Below, in pieces: positions 1 through 7,247 of a DNA stretch of 9,448 nt (its first letter is position 1; the number at the start of each line of letters is the position of its first letter). Both the position numbers and the translations under genes were made by a program. Source of the stretch: DATKAB01 sp964542745 (GTDB lineage: Bacteria; Eisenbacteria; RBG-16-71-46); assembly GCA_964542745.1 (NCBI GenBank), contig CAZIVR010000126.1, positions 1 to 9,448 on the forward strand, given 5' to 3'. Under the pieces are notes generated by a model. The model had not been told where the DNA came from. It saw only the letters and a list, made by a program, of their open reading frames with translations, and did not search any database.

Positions 1-1243
1 GGATGTACTCCTTCTCCAGCTCCTCGAGGGTCAGCGTCGGCGACTCGATGATCAGCGTGCCCCGCTGGCTCGGTCCCATCCGGATCTTGTCCGGCAGGTC
101 CGACGGTTCCAGCCGGCCGGTCTCGTCGAGGATCACCGCGCGCTCGATGACGTTCTCGAGCTCCCGGACGTTCCCCGGCCAGTCGTACTTCATGAGCACC
201 TCGATCGCTTCCTTGCCGATGGTCTTGGGCGTCCCGTCCTGCGCGTGCCGCCGGAGGAAGTGGTCCACCAGCAGGGGGATGTCCTCGCGGCGCTGGCGCA
301 GCGAAGGCAGCCGCACCGGGATCACGTTGAGCCGGTAGTAGAGGTCGGCGCGGAAGCGGCCCTCGGCGACCTCGCGCTCGAGGTCGGCGTTGGTCGCGGC
401 CACCAGCCGGCAGTCGATCTTGATCGGCTGGGTGCCTCCCACCGGGATGATCTCCCGCTCCTGGAGCGCCCGCAGCAGCTTGACCTGCGTCGCGAGCGGC
501 ATCTCCCCCACCTCGTCGAGGAAGAACGTCCCGCCCTCGGCCACCTGGAACAGCCCCGACGAGTCGCGCACCGCGCCCGTGAACGAACCCTTCACGTGCC
601 CGAACAGGTTGCTCTCGAGCAGGTCCCGCGGGATCGCCCCGCAGTTGATGCTCACGAAGGGGCCGCTCGAGCGGCGGCTCGAGTAGTGGATTTCGCGGGC
701 GATGAGCTCCTTCCCGGTTCCGCTCTCCCCCTGGATCATGATGGTGGCGTCGCTGTCGGCGACCTTCTCCACCATCTTGAAGACCCGGATCATCTCCTCC
801 GAGCTCCCGATGATGGTCTTGCCGTCGTGCCCGCGCTTCAGCTCGCGCTTGAGGTACTGGTTCTCCTGGCGCACCCGGCGCATCTCGAGGGCGTTGCGCA
901 CCACCAGCTTGATCTCGTCGTTCTTGGCGTTCTTGATCAGGTACTGGAACGCGCCCATGTTGACCGCGTCGATCGCCGACTGCTGCGAGGCGTAGGCGGT
1001 CATGATCACGACCGGGATCGCCGGGTCGTGCTTCTTGATGGACTGCAGCAGCTGGATTCCGTCCATCCCCGGCATCTTGATGTCGGTGATCACCACGTCC
1101 GGAACCTCGGACTTGACGCGATCCAGCGCCTCGCGGCCGCCGCCGGCCGTGATGACCTCGAAGCCTTCCTTGCGGAGCACGATGCCCAGGTACTGGGTCA
1201 TGCTCTGCTCGTCGTCCACCACCAGAATCTTCTCGCCCGCCAT
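1..1243 (-). CDS. pilR: PilR-like sigma-54-dependent response regulator (3' end outside window)
   Basis: This gene encodes an NtrC-type transcriptional activator; 414 codons are visible and it runs off the left edge. Residues 1-120 are a receiver domain with acidic pocket D10/D11, phosphoacceptor D54 (in TDIKMPGMDG), T82 and K104. Residues about 142-370 are the AAA+ sigma-54 interaction domain: Walker A GESGTGKE (172-179), sigma-54 contact loop GSFTGA (219-224, a variant of GAFTGA), Walker B FFLDE (240-244), arginine-finger region RADLYYR (298-304) and sensor II WPGNVREL (355-362). The C-terminal Fis-type DNA-binding helix-turn-helix expected in this family lies beyond the edge. The start is ATG at 1243 with GAGGGG six bases upstream. 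It lies 35 bases after pilS, its likely cognate kinase. In characterised relatives PilR activates pilA transcription with sigma-54 RNA polymerase. The name rests on gene order; the domain assignment is firm. K104 is followed by Asn, where Pro is usual. Confidence 0.93.
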   Translation of the reverse strand, partial: MAGEKILVVDDEQSMTQYLGIVLRKEGFEVITAGGGREALDRVKSEVPDVVITDIKMPGMDGIQLLQSIKKHDPAIPVVIMTAYASQQSAIDAVNMGAFQYLIKNAKNDEIKLVVRNALEMRRVRQENQYLKRELKRGHDGKTIIGSSEEMIRVFKMVEKVADSDATIMIQGESGTGKELIAREIHYSSRRSSGPFVSINCGAIPRDLLESNLFGHVKGSFTGAVRDSSGLFQVAEGGTFFLDEVGEMPLATQVKLLRALQEREIIPVGGTQPIKIDCRLVAATNADLEREVAEGRFRADLYYRLNVIPVRLPSLRQRREDIPLLVDHFLRRHAQDGTPKTIGKEAIEVLMKYDWPGNVRELENVIERAVILDETGRLEPSDLPDKIRMGPSQRGTLIIESPTLTLEELEKEYI

Positions 1244-1249
1244 CGAAGT

Positions 1250-1255
1250 CCCCTC
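1250..1255 (-). promoter_or_regulatory. Ribosome binding site of pilR
   Basis: GAGGGG on the minus strand, six bases before the ATG at 1243. It supports that start and shows that pilR has its own initiation signal in the 35-base gap after pilS. Confidence 0.6.
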
Positions 1256-1278
1256 GTCTCGTTGGTGCCCGGAGCCGA

Positions 1279-2961
1279 TCAGGCCGCCTGCAACATGTGA
1301 ATGCTCGCCTCGGGCAGCGTCACCCGCGCGGTGGTTCCCTTTCCGACCTCGCTGTCGACCGTCAGGGTTCCTCCGTGCCGCTCGACGATCCGCAACGCGA
1401 TCGCGAGTCCGAGCCCGGTGCCCCCCTGCTTGGTCGTGAAGAACGGCTGCGCCACCCGCGGCAGATCGCCGGCCGCGATCCCCGCGCCTTCGTCCTGGAA
1501 CTCGACACGCACCCCGTGCTCCCCTTCGGGGATCCAGCGGATGCGCAGCGTGCCCCGCTCGGGCATCGCCTCGAGCGCGTTGGCGGCGAGATTGAGCCAC
1601 ACCTGCCGGAGCTGCTCGCGATCGGCGCGCACCGTGGCCTCGCGCTCGCCGCGCTCGTAGCGGACCTCGACTCCCGGGCGGCGGCGCGGATCCCGCCCGA
1701 GCTCCTCGGCGAGCTGGCCGAGGTGCTCGTCGAGCCCCACCGGCTCCTTCACGAGGTCGCGCTCCCGCGTGTAGGCGAGCAGGTCGGTGACGAAGCGATG
1801 GAGCCGCGTGCATTCGCGCGAGATCAGGTCCATGAGCACGGCGTTCTCGCCTTCGAACTTGAGCTCGCGCTGGAGCAGCTCCACCGACCCGCTGATCGGG
1901 TTGAGGCCGTTGCGAAGCTCGTGCGCGATTCCGGCCGCGAGCGCGCCCACTTCGGCCAGCGTCTGGTTGCGGCGCGCGAGGCGCTCCATCTCGCGGACCT
2001 CGGTGAGGTCCTGGAACACGGCCACCACGCCCGAGACCTTGCCCTCGTGGGCGAGCACGCGGGTGCTCACCCCGACCGGGAGCGGCCGGCCGGAGGTGGT
2101 GGTCATCATCAGCTCGACGCGCGCGTGCGCGGCGCCCTCGGCCAGCGAACGGCGCATCAGCTCGCGAAGGGGGCCGAGGCGCTCCGGAAGCAGGTCCTCG
2201 AGGGTGCGGCCCGCGGGCCCGGCCTCCTCGACCTCCAGCACCTGGGCCGCCGCCGGATTGAGGTAGGCGAGCGCGCCCCGCTCGTCCACGGTCAGCACCC
2301 CGCTCGACAGGTTGCGGAGGATCACCTCGTTGTCGAGCCGGACCCGGTTGAGCTCTCGCGCGGTGCGCTGGAGCGCGTCGCGCGTACGGTGCACGCGCTC
2401 GCCGAGCAGCCCCGAGAGCACGCCCACGATGACCAGGAAGGCGAGCACCATGCTGGGGCGGAGGATCGCCTCCTGCAGCGGCTCGGCGACCGGGGCGCCG
2501 GCCCACGCCACCAGCCGCGGCAGCAGCAGGAACGTCGCGCAGGAGACGAGGGCGGTGGCCACGCCGCCGGGCAGGCGGCCCAGCAGCCCGCCGGTGATCA
2601 CCACCAGCACGAAGAACAGCACGAACTGGCTGTCGCGCCCCCCCGTCCATACGGAAAGCGCGCCCACCAGCGCCACGTCCGCGGCCAGCTGCGCCGCGGT
2701 CTGGAGCCCGAGCCCGCGCTGCAGCCGCAGTCCCGCGCCCCACAGCGCCGAGAGCAGGCCGACCGCGATCAGCGACCACCACAGGACCCACCAGCTGGTC
2801 TCCGTCGCCTCGGGGCGCAGCAGCACGCCCACCGGCAGGGCCAGGGTGGCGACCAGCAGGCGCGCCCTCACCAGCGAGGCGAGGCCGCCCCAGCGGTCCG
2901 CGGCGCGGCGGGAGCGCGTGGCCCCCGCCGCGTCCGCCGTCCGATGGCGTCCGATCCGCAT
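1279..2961 (-). CDS. pilS: PilS-like membrane sensor histidine kinase
   Basis: A 560-residue sensor kinase. About six hydrophobic segments lie at roughly 34-50, 56-74, 92-105, 112-129, 134-150 and 171-188, the multi-pass topology typical of PilS. A short coiled stretch (190-212) and a PAS-like domain (about 213-320, with the NLSSGVLTVD start typical of PAS sensors) follow. The dimerisation/phosphoacceptor domain carries H347 in AHELRNGLNP. The ATPase domain has the N box (NLAANALEA, 457-465), G1 DEGAG (490-494), F box PFFTTK (506-511) and G2 GGTGLGLA (513-520), so it should be catalytically active. The ATG at 2961 overlaps the pilC TGA by one base (TGATG), implying translational coupling; there is no clear Shine-Dalgarno sequence. 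An upstream open frame runs back antiphase through pilC, but its residues are meaningless and were rejected. Known PilS proteins sense pilin in the inner membrane and phosphorylate PilR. The H-box has Gly (352) where Pro is usual. Confidence 0.93.
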   Translation of the reverse strand: MRIGRHRTADAAGATRSRRAADRWGGLASLVRARLLVATLALPVGVLLRPEATETSWWVLWWSLIAVGLLSALWGAGLRLQRGLGLQTAAQLAADVALVGALSVWTGGRDSQFVLFFVLVVITGGLLGRLPGGVATALVSCATFLLLPRLVAWAGAPVAEPLQEAILRPSMVLAFLVIVGVLSGLLGERVHRTRDALQRTARELNRVRLDNEVILRNLSSGVLTVDERGALAYLNPAAAQVLEVEEAGPAGRTLEDLLPERLGPLRELMRRSLAEGAAHARVELMMTTTSGRPLPVGVSTRVLAHEGKVSGVVAVFQDLTEVREMERLARRNQTLAEVGALAAGIAHELRNGLNPISGSVELLQRELKFEGENAVLMDLISRECTRLHRFVTDLLAYTRERDLVKEPVGLDEHLGQLAEELGRDPRRRPGVEVRYERGEREATVRADREQLRQVWLNLAANALEAMPERGTLRIRWIPEGEHGVRVEFQDEGAGIAAGDLPRVAQPFFTTKQGGTGLGLAIALRIVERHGGTLTVDSEVGKGTTARVTLPEASIHMLQAA

Positions 2962-2963
2962 CA
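2959..2963 (-). promoter_or_regulatory. pilC stop / pilS start overlap (TGATG)
   Basis: The pilC TGA (2963-2961) and pilS ATG (2961-2959) share one base, and no convincing Shine-Dalgarno sequence precedes the pilS ATG. This arrangement is typical of reinitiation by terminating ribosomes, so PilS output probably follows PilC translation. That consequence is inferred. Confidence 0.7.
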
Positions 2964-4175
2964 GTGGCCGCCGGCCACGACGGTGATCAGCTTGAACATC
3001 GGCAGGTACATCGCGACCACCATGCCGCCCACGATGCCGCCCATCACCACGATCATCACCGGCTCGATGATCGACGTGAGGGTGTCCACCGCGGTGTCCA
3101 CCTCGGCCTCGTAGAACACCGCGATCTTGGTGAGCATCTCGTCGAGGGCGCCGGTCTGCTCGCCCACCGAGATCATCTGCACCACCATCGGCGGGAACAC
3201 GCCCGACGCCTTGAGCGGCGCCGAGACCGTCTCGCCCTCGCGGATCGAGGCGCGGGCCGTCATGATCGCTTCGGAGATGATCTTGTTGCCGGAGGTGCGG
3301 GCCGTGATCTCGAGACCCGAGAGGATCGGCACGCCCGAGGCGATCAGGGTGCCCAGCGTGCGCGTGAAGCGCGCCACCGAGCCCTTGAGGAGCACGTCCC
3401 CGAGCACCGGCATCTTGAGCATGGCCTGGTCCACCACCCGCTTGCCGCCCTCGGTGGCGTAGTAGCGCTGGAACGCCACGGCGGCCGCCGCGATGCCCAG
3501 CATGCCCACCCACCAGAAGCGCTGCAGGATGTCCGAGAGGATGAGCACGATCTTGGTGGGCAGCGGCAGCTCCCCGCCGAAGTCCGAGAACATCTTCGCG
3601 AACGTCGGGATGATGAAGATCAGCATGAAGCAGGTGGCGCCGAGCGCCACCGTGAGCACCACCGCCGGGTAGACCATCGCGCTCTGGATCTTGCGCTTCA
3701 GCGCGTCGGCCTTCTCGATGTAGGTGGCGAGCCGCATCAGGATCTCGTCCAACACGCCGCCCGCCTCGCCGGCGGCGACCATGTTGCGGAACAGGTCGTC
3801 GAAGACGTTGCGGTGCTTGCCGAGCGCGTCCGACAGGGTCGAGCCCGACTCCACCTCGCGGGTGACCTCGCCGATCACGCGGCCGAACGAGGGCTTGCTC
3901 GACTGCTTGGCCAGGATGTCCAGGCACTGCACCAGCGGGAGACCCGCCGAGATCATGGTCGCGAACTGGCGCGTGAAGATCGCCAGGTCCTTGGTGCTGA
4001 CCCCCGAGCCGCCGAACTTGGGCATGGTGAAGCCGCCCGTCTTCGGCCGCATCGAGGTGATCAGGATCTTCTTCTTGCGAAGGATCTCGAGCGCGTCCTC
4101 CTGACGCTGGACCTCGATCTCCCCCGTCTGCGCCTCACCGGCGAGGGTGCGCCCCTTCCACACGAAAACCGCCAT
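2961..4175 (-). CDS. pilC: Type IV pilus inner-membrane platform protein PilC
   Basis: A 404-residue protein of the GspF/PilC family, which forms the inner-membrane platform on which the PilB and PilT motors act. After an N-terminal region (1-60) there are two repeated cytoplasmic domains, about 66-190 and 266-392. The repeat is visible as matching motifs: FTRQFATMISAGLPL versus FTRTLGTLIASGVPI, and GEAGGVLDEIL (136-146) versus GEQTGALDEML (338-348). Hydrophobic segments lie at about 168-193, 219-237 and 370-400, the three-helix pattern of the family, and the length is normal. The ATG at 4175 has a strong AGGAGG five bases upstream that overlaps the pilT stop codon. Position between pilT and pilS separates it from the type II secretion homologue GspF. 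Confidence 0.97.
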   Translation of the reverse strand: MAVFVWKGRTLAGEAQTGEIEVQRQEDALEILRKKKILITSMRPKTGGFTMPKFGGSGVSTKDLAIFTRQFATMISAGLPLVQCLDILAKQSSKPSFGRVIGEVTREVESGSTLSDALGKHRNVFDDLFRNMVAAGEAGGVLDEILMRLATYIEKADALKRKIQSAMVYPAVVLTVALGATCFMLIFIIPTFAKMFSDFGGELPLPTKIVLILSDILQRFWWVGMLGIAAAAVAFQRYYATEGGKRVVDQAMLKMPVLGDVLLKGSVARFTRTLGTLIASGVPILSGLEITARTSGNKIISEAIMTARASIREGETVSAPLKASGVFPPMVVQMISVGEQTGALDEMLTKIAVFYEAEVDTAVDTLTSIIEPVMIVVMGGIVGGMVVAMYLPMFKLITVVAGGH

Positions 4176-4180
4176 CGTTT

Positions 4181-4186
4181 CCTCCT
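4181..4186 (-). promoter_or_regulatory. Ribosome binding site of pilC overlapping pilT stop
   Basis: AGGAGG on the minus strand, five bases before the pilC ATG. Its first two bases belong to the pilT TAG stop codon (4187-4185), so pilT termination and pilC initiation occur at the same spot, consistent with coupled translation. Confidence 0.85.
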
Positions 4187-5261
4187 ACGCCGCAGCGCGA
4201 AGGACCTTGCCGAGCATCGATTCGAGCTCCACGCGGTCCGTGCTTCGGTCGAGCGCGTCCTCCGGGCGCAGGTGCTTGTCGAGCACCGCCTGGAGAAGCG
4301 CCTGGTTCATGGTCTGGATGCCGAACTTCTGCCCCGCCTGCATCAGGCTGTAGATCTGGTGCGTCTTGCCCTCGCGGATCACCGCCTTGATCGCCGGCGT
4401 GCAGACCAGCACCTCGGCGGCCAGGATCCGGCCGCCCCCGCGCGAGCGCGGGATCAGCTGCTGGGTCACCACGCCCTCGAGCGTGAAGGCCAGCTGCGTG
4501 AGGATCTGCTTCTGCTGGTCGGCGGGGAACACGTCCACGATGCGGTTGACCGCCTCGTAGGTGGAGTTGGTGTGCAGCGTCGCGAACACCAGGTGCCCGG
4601 TCTCGGCGATGGTGAGGGCGGCCTCGATGGTCTCGAGGTCGCGCATTTCGCCGATCAGGATGATGTCCGGATCCTGCCGCAGGACGTACTTCAGGGCGTT
4701 CGGGAACGAGGACGTGTCGGCGCCCACCTCGCGCTGGTTGACGATGCACTTCTTGTGGTGGTGGATGTACTCGATCGGGTCCTCGATCGTCATGATGTGG
4801 CTCTGGCGCGTCGCGTTGATCTTGTCGAGCATCGCGGCCAGGGTCGTGGACTTGCCGCTGCCGGTGGGACCGGTGATGAGCACCAGCCCCTTCTGGCGGT
4901 TGGTGAAGTCGCGCACCGCCGGCGGCAGCCCCAGCTTCTCCATGGGCAGGATCTCGTAGGGAATCTGGCGGATCGCCATGGTGACCACGCCGCGCTGCAG
5001 GTAGACGTTGGCGCGGAAGCGCGACAGCCCCTTGACGCCGAAGGACAGGTCGAGCTCCTTGGTGGTCTCGAACTTCTTGCGCTGCTCGTCGGAGAGCACG
5101 CTGTAGGCGAGCGACGCGCACATTTCGGGGGTGAGCACCTCGTGCTCCGAGGGGGTCATCGAGCCGTCCACCCGGAACTCGGGCGGCACGCCCGCGGTGA
5201 GGTGCAGGTCCGAAGCCTTGCGCTGAACCATGTCTTCCAGAAGCTGTCGCAGGGTCACCAC
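4185..5261 (-). CDS. pilT: Type IV pilus retraction ATPase PilT
   Basis: A 358-residue hexameric secretion ATPase that powers pilus retraction, and with it twitching motility and DNA uptake in known systems. The N-terminal domain begins with the PilT-typical RKASDLHLTAG (14-24). The RecA-like core has Walker A GPTGSGKS (131-138), an Asp box with EDPIE (160-164), Walker B IGEMRD (203-208) and His box GHLVFATLHTN (222-232, H223 and H230). The C-terminal AIKAVIREGK (290-299) corresponds to the AIRNLIREGK motif needed for retraction, which identifies it as PilT rather than PilB. There are no zinc-binding cysteine pairs, as expected. Two GTG codons stand in tandem (5261 and 5258). I chose 5261 because AAGGAG lies seven bases before it. 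A longer open frame running back through pilB is out of phase with pilB and is not a fusion. Length is normal. Confidence 0.96.
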   Translation of the reverse strand: MVTLRQLLEDMVQRKASDLHLTAGVPPEFRVDGSMTPSEHEVLTPEMCASLAYSVLSDEQRKKFETTKELDLSFGVKGLSRFRANVYLQRGVVTMAIRQIPYEILPMEKLGLPPAVRDFTNRQKGLVLITGPTGSGKSTTLAAMLDKINATRQSHIMTIEDPIEYIHHHKKCIVNQREVGADTSSFPNALKYVLRQDPDIILIGEMRDLETIEAALTIAETGHLVFATLHTNSTYEAVNRIVDVFPADQQKQILTQLAFTLEGVVTQQLIPRSRGGGRILAAEVLVCTPAIKAVIREGKTHQIYSLMQAGQKFGIQTMNQALLQAVLDKHLRPEDALDRSTDRVELESMLGKVLRAAA

Positions 5262-5268
5262 GTCAGGT

Positions 5269-5274
5269 CTCCTT
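5269..5274 (-). promoter_or_regulatory. Ribosome binding site of pilT
   Basis: AAGGAG on the minus strand in the 26-base gap after pilB. It is seven bases before GTG 5261 and ten before GTG 5258, so it favours the first of the tandem GTG codons. Confidence 0.7.
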
Positions 5275-5287
5275 CCTTTCCGTCGGC

Positions 5288-6982
5288 CTACAGCTTGTCG
5301 GCCGCCGACTCCTTGAGGACTTCCTCGGGCGTCGTGACGCCTCGCTTGAGCTTCTCCAGGGCGTCGCGGCGGAGCGTCAGCATCCCCTCCGCGATCGCCA
5401 GCTTCTTGATCTCCCCCGCCGAGGCCCGCTCCAGCACGAGCTCGCGCAGCTTCGGCGACATCGGCATCACCTCGTAGATCCCGGCCCGGCCGCGGTAGCC
5501 GGTGTTGTTGCAGTCCACGCACCCCTCGCCTTCCATGAACGACGCGGTGGCGGCCTCCGCGGGATCCAGCTGCAGCTCGCGCAGGACCTCCTCGTTCAGG
5601 GTCGTGGGCTTCTTGCAGGCGGCGCACACCTTCCGCACCAGCCGCTGGGCCAGCACGATGTTCACCGACGAGGCCACCAGGAAGGGTTCGATCCCCATGT
5701 CCACCAGTCGGCCGATCGCGCTCGGCGCGTCGTTGGTGTGCAGGGTCGAAAGCACGAGGTGGCCGGTGAGCGCGGCCTTGACCGCGATCGAGCCGGTGTC
5801 GAGGTCGCGGATTTCGCCGACCATGATGATGTTCGGGTCCTGCCGGAGGAACGCCTTGAGCGCCGCCGAGAAGCTGAGCCCCACGTCCTCGTTCACCAGC
5901 ACCTGGTTGATGCCGTCGAGGTTGTACTCGACCGGGTCCTCGGCGGTCATGACGTTGACCTCGGGCGTGTTCACGCGCGAGAGCGCCGAGTAGAGCGTGG
6001 TGGTCTTTCCGGAGCCGGTCGGTCCCGTCACCAGCACCATCCCGTAGGGGTTGGCGATGGCCGAGACGAACTCCTTCATCGCCGCCGGCTCGAACCCGAG
6101 CTTCTCGAGGTCGATGTTCAGGTTGCCCTTGTCCAGGATGCGCATGACGATCTTCTCGCCGAAGATCGTCGGCAGCGACGAGACGCGCAGGTCGATCGTG
6201 CGGTTGAGCACCTTGATCTTGATGCGGCCGTCCTGCGGCACCCGCCGCTCGGCGATGTCCAGCTCGGCCATGATCTTGAGGCGCGAGATGATCGCCGCCT
6301 TGAACTTGAAGGGCGGCGCCATCATCTCCTGCATCACGCCGTCGATGCGGAAGCGCACGCGCATGGTCTTCTCGTAGGGCTCGATGTGGATGTCCGAGGC
6401 CCCCTTGCGCACCGCGTCCGCGATCAGCGAGTTGACCAGCTTGACGATCGGGGCCTCGTCCACCACCCCGAGGCCGGCGTCGGCCTCGGAGGTGTCCTCC
6501 TCCTCGACGACCGACAGGTCCTCCTCGATGCCCTTCATGACGTCGGCCATCGTCCCGGCCGAGTCGTAGGCCTTGTCGAGGGCCTTCTTGATCATCGCGT
6601 CGGTGGCGACGCGCGGTTCGACGTCGTAGCCGGTGATGAACTTGATGTCGTCGAGCGCGAAGATGTTGGAGGGGTTGGCGATCGCCACGACCAGCTTGCG
6701 GCCGCTGCGCGTGACCGGCAGCGCCATGAAGCGCGTGGCCACGTCGCCCGGCAGGAGCCGCGTGAGGCTGGGATCGGGCTCCACCGAGCGCAGGTCGATG
6801 GACGGAACGGAGTAGTGCCGCGAGAGGAACTCGAGAAGGCCCTCCTCGCTGATCGCCCCGACCTTCACGAGGCTCGCGGTGAGGCTGCCCCCCAGGTTCT
6901 TCTGCTGCTGCTGGGCCTTGACCAGCGCGGCGTCGTCGATGAGGCGCGCGGTCAACAGGAGCTGCGAGATGTCTTCTTGCAC
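5288..6982 (-). CDS. pilB: Type IV pilus extension ATPase PilB
   Basis: A 564-residue hexameric ATPase that drives pilin polymerisation at the inner-membrane platform. Residues 1-145 form an MshEN/T2SSE_N-type domain. An acidic linker (about 152-176, rich in Glu/Asp) follows, then the N2 domain with GASDIHIEPYE (194-204). The RecA-like core has Walker A GPTGSGKT (320-327), an Asp box with EDPVE (348-352), Walker B VGEIRD (388-393) and His box GHLVLSTLHTND (407-418). The zinc site typical of PilB/GspE is present as C453/C456 and C488/C491. The start is GTG at 6982, which gives the usual family length. Its Shine-Dalgarno sequence is weak (GGAA at seven bases, GGAG at fourteen). An in-frame ATG at 7210 would add 76 Arg/Pro/Ala-rich residues that do not look like PilB. 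GspE is the alternative family name, but pilT and pilC directly downstream argue for PilB. It is the first gene of the packed pil run. Confidence 0.96.
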   Translation of the reverse strand: MQEDISQLLLTARLIDDAALVKAQQQQKNLGGSLTASLVKVGAISEEGLLEFLSRHYSVPSIDLRSVEPDPSLTRLLPGDVATRFMALPVTRSGRKLVVAIANPSNIFALDDIKFITGYDVEPRVATDAMIKKALDKAYDSAGTMADVMKGIEEDLSVVEEEDTSEADAGLGVVDEAPIVKLVNSLIADAVRKGASDIHIEPYEKTMRVRFRIDGVMQEMMAPPFKFKAAIISRLKIMAELDIAERRVPQDGRIKIKVLNRTIDLRVSSLPTIFGEKIVMRILDKGNLNIDLEKLGFEPAAMKEFVSAIANPYGMVLVTGPTGSGKTTTLYSALSRVNTPEVNVMTAEDPVEYNLDGINQVLVNEDVGLSFSAALKAFLRQDPNIIMVGEIRDLDTGSIAVKAALTGHLVLSTLHTNDAPSAIGRLVDMGIEPFLVASSVNIVLAQRLVRKVCAACKKPTTLNEEVLRELQLDPAEAATASFMEGEGCVDCNNTGYRGRAGIYEVMPMSPKLRELVLERASAGEIKKLAIAEGMLTLRRDALEKLKRGVTTPEEVLKESAADKL

Positions 6983-7045
6983 GTTGCGGTTCCGGACTCC
7001 GTGGTGCCACGCGGCTCGAGGCCCGCGTCGCGGCCGTGAAGCGAT

Positions 7046-7057
7046 CCGGCGCGCCGG
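7046..7057. repeat. 12-base GC palindrome in the pilB leader
   Basis: CCGGCGCGCCGG is perfectly self-complementary and lies about 65 bases upstream of the pilB start. The adjacent GGCCC-gga-GGGCC (from 7056) gives a second short stem. In DNA this rich in G and C, such palindromes can arise by chance, so no function is claimed. Confidence 0.4.
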
Positions 7058-7195
7058 CCCGGAGGGCCCGCCGCCGCGATTGAAATGGAGCGGCGCGGGC
7101 GGTGTGGATCGGCACGGCCCGAGACGCGTCGGCTCCGGTATCGGAAGCGGGCGCCCGAGTCTGAACAGGAATCTGCACGAGGCGGGAAAGGCCTG

Positions 7196-7212
7196 CCGTG
7201 CAGTTCGCACGG
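7196..7212 (-). terminator. Stem-loop downstream of the comEA-like gene, possible weak terminator
   Basis: CCGTGC and GCACGG form a perfect six-base stem around a five-base loop, starting about 35 bases after the comEA-like stop codon. In the minus direction it is followed by only a short T run (CCTTTCCC), so it is a poor intrinsic terminator. It could equally be a leader hairpin. A smaller stem, CCCGC-ggc-GCGGG, sits at 7230-7242. Confidence 0.3.
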
Positions 7213-7247
7213 GGCGGGGAACCGGGCGCCCCGCGGCGCGGGCGGGG

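Larger units (their letters stand above)
6983..7247 (-). other. Intergenic region between comEA-like gene and pilB; possible pil promoter
   Basis: These 265 bases are the largest gap in the window and the natural place for a promoter of the pilB-to-pilR run. On the minus strand the best sigma-70-like pair I found is TTCAGA (7165-7160), a 17-base spacer and GATACC (7142-7137); it is weak (4/6 and 3/6 matches). I saw no good sigma-54 pair (GG and GC ten bases apart in a TGGCAC/TTGC context). The gap also contains a stem-loop (7196-7212) and a GC-rich palindrome (7046-7057). One pilB-frame open stretch covers part of it but has non-protein-like composition. Confidence 0.4.

Noticed and set aside
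245..1300. A 351-codon plus-strand open frame opposite pilR
   Set aside because: Composition (His/Arg/Asp/Leu) is that of an antisense shadow, and the minus strand has an intact receiver and AAA+ domain.
1279..3927. Apparent 882-codon minus-strand gene that would fuse sequence before pilS to pilS
   Set aside because: The first part is an out-of-phase reading of pilC with no protein-like character. Only the part from 2961 matches a kinase, and that ATG overlaps the pilC stop codon.
2964..5477. An 837-codon open frame on the plus strand opposite pilC and pilT
   Set aside because: Its translation is full of His, Asp, Arg and Leu runs, typical of the antisense of GC-rich coding DNA. The opposite strand encodes complete, motif-bearing PilC and PilT.
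4185..7178. Apparent 997-codon minus-strand gene joining the pilB region to pilT
   Set aside because: The upstream part reads pilB in the wrong frame. The pilB and pilT frames differ and each has its own stop and start.
5288..7210. PilB extended to the ATG at 7210
   Set aside because: The extra 76 residues are Arg/Pro/Ala-rich and unlike any PilB N-terminus. GTG 6982 gives the usual length and begins at the family domain.
6983..7247. A sigma-54 promoter for pilB
   Set aside because: Several GG and GC pairs occur, but none has ten bases between them in a TGGCAC/TTGC-like context on the minus strand.
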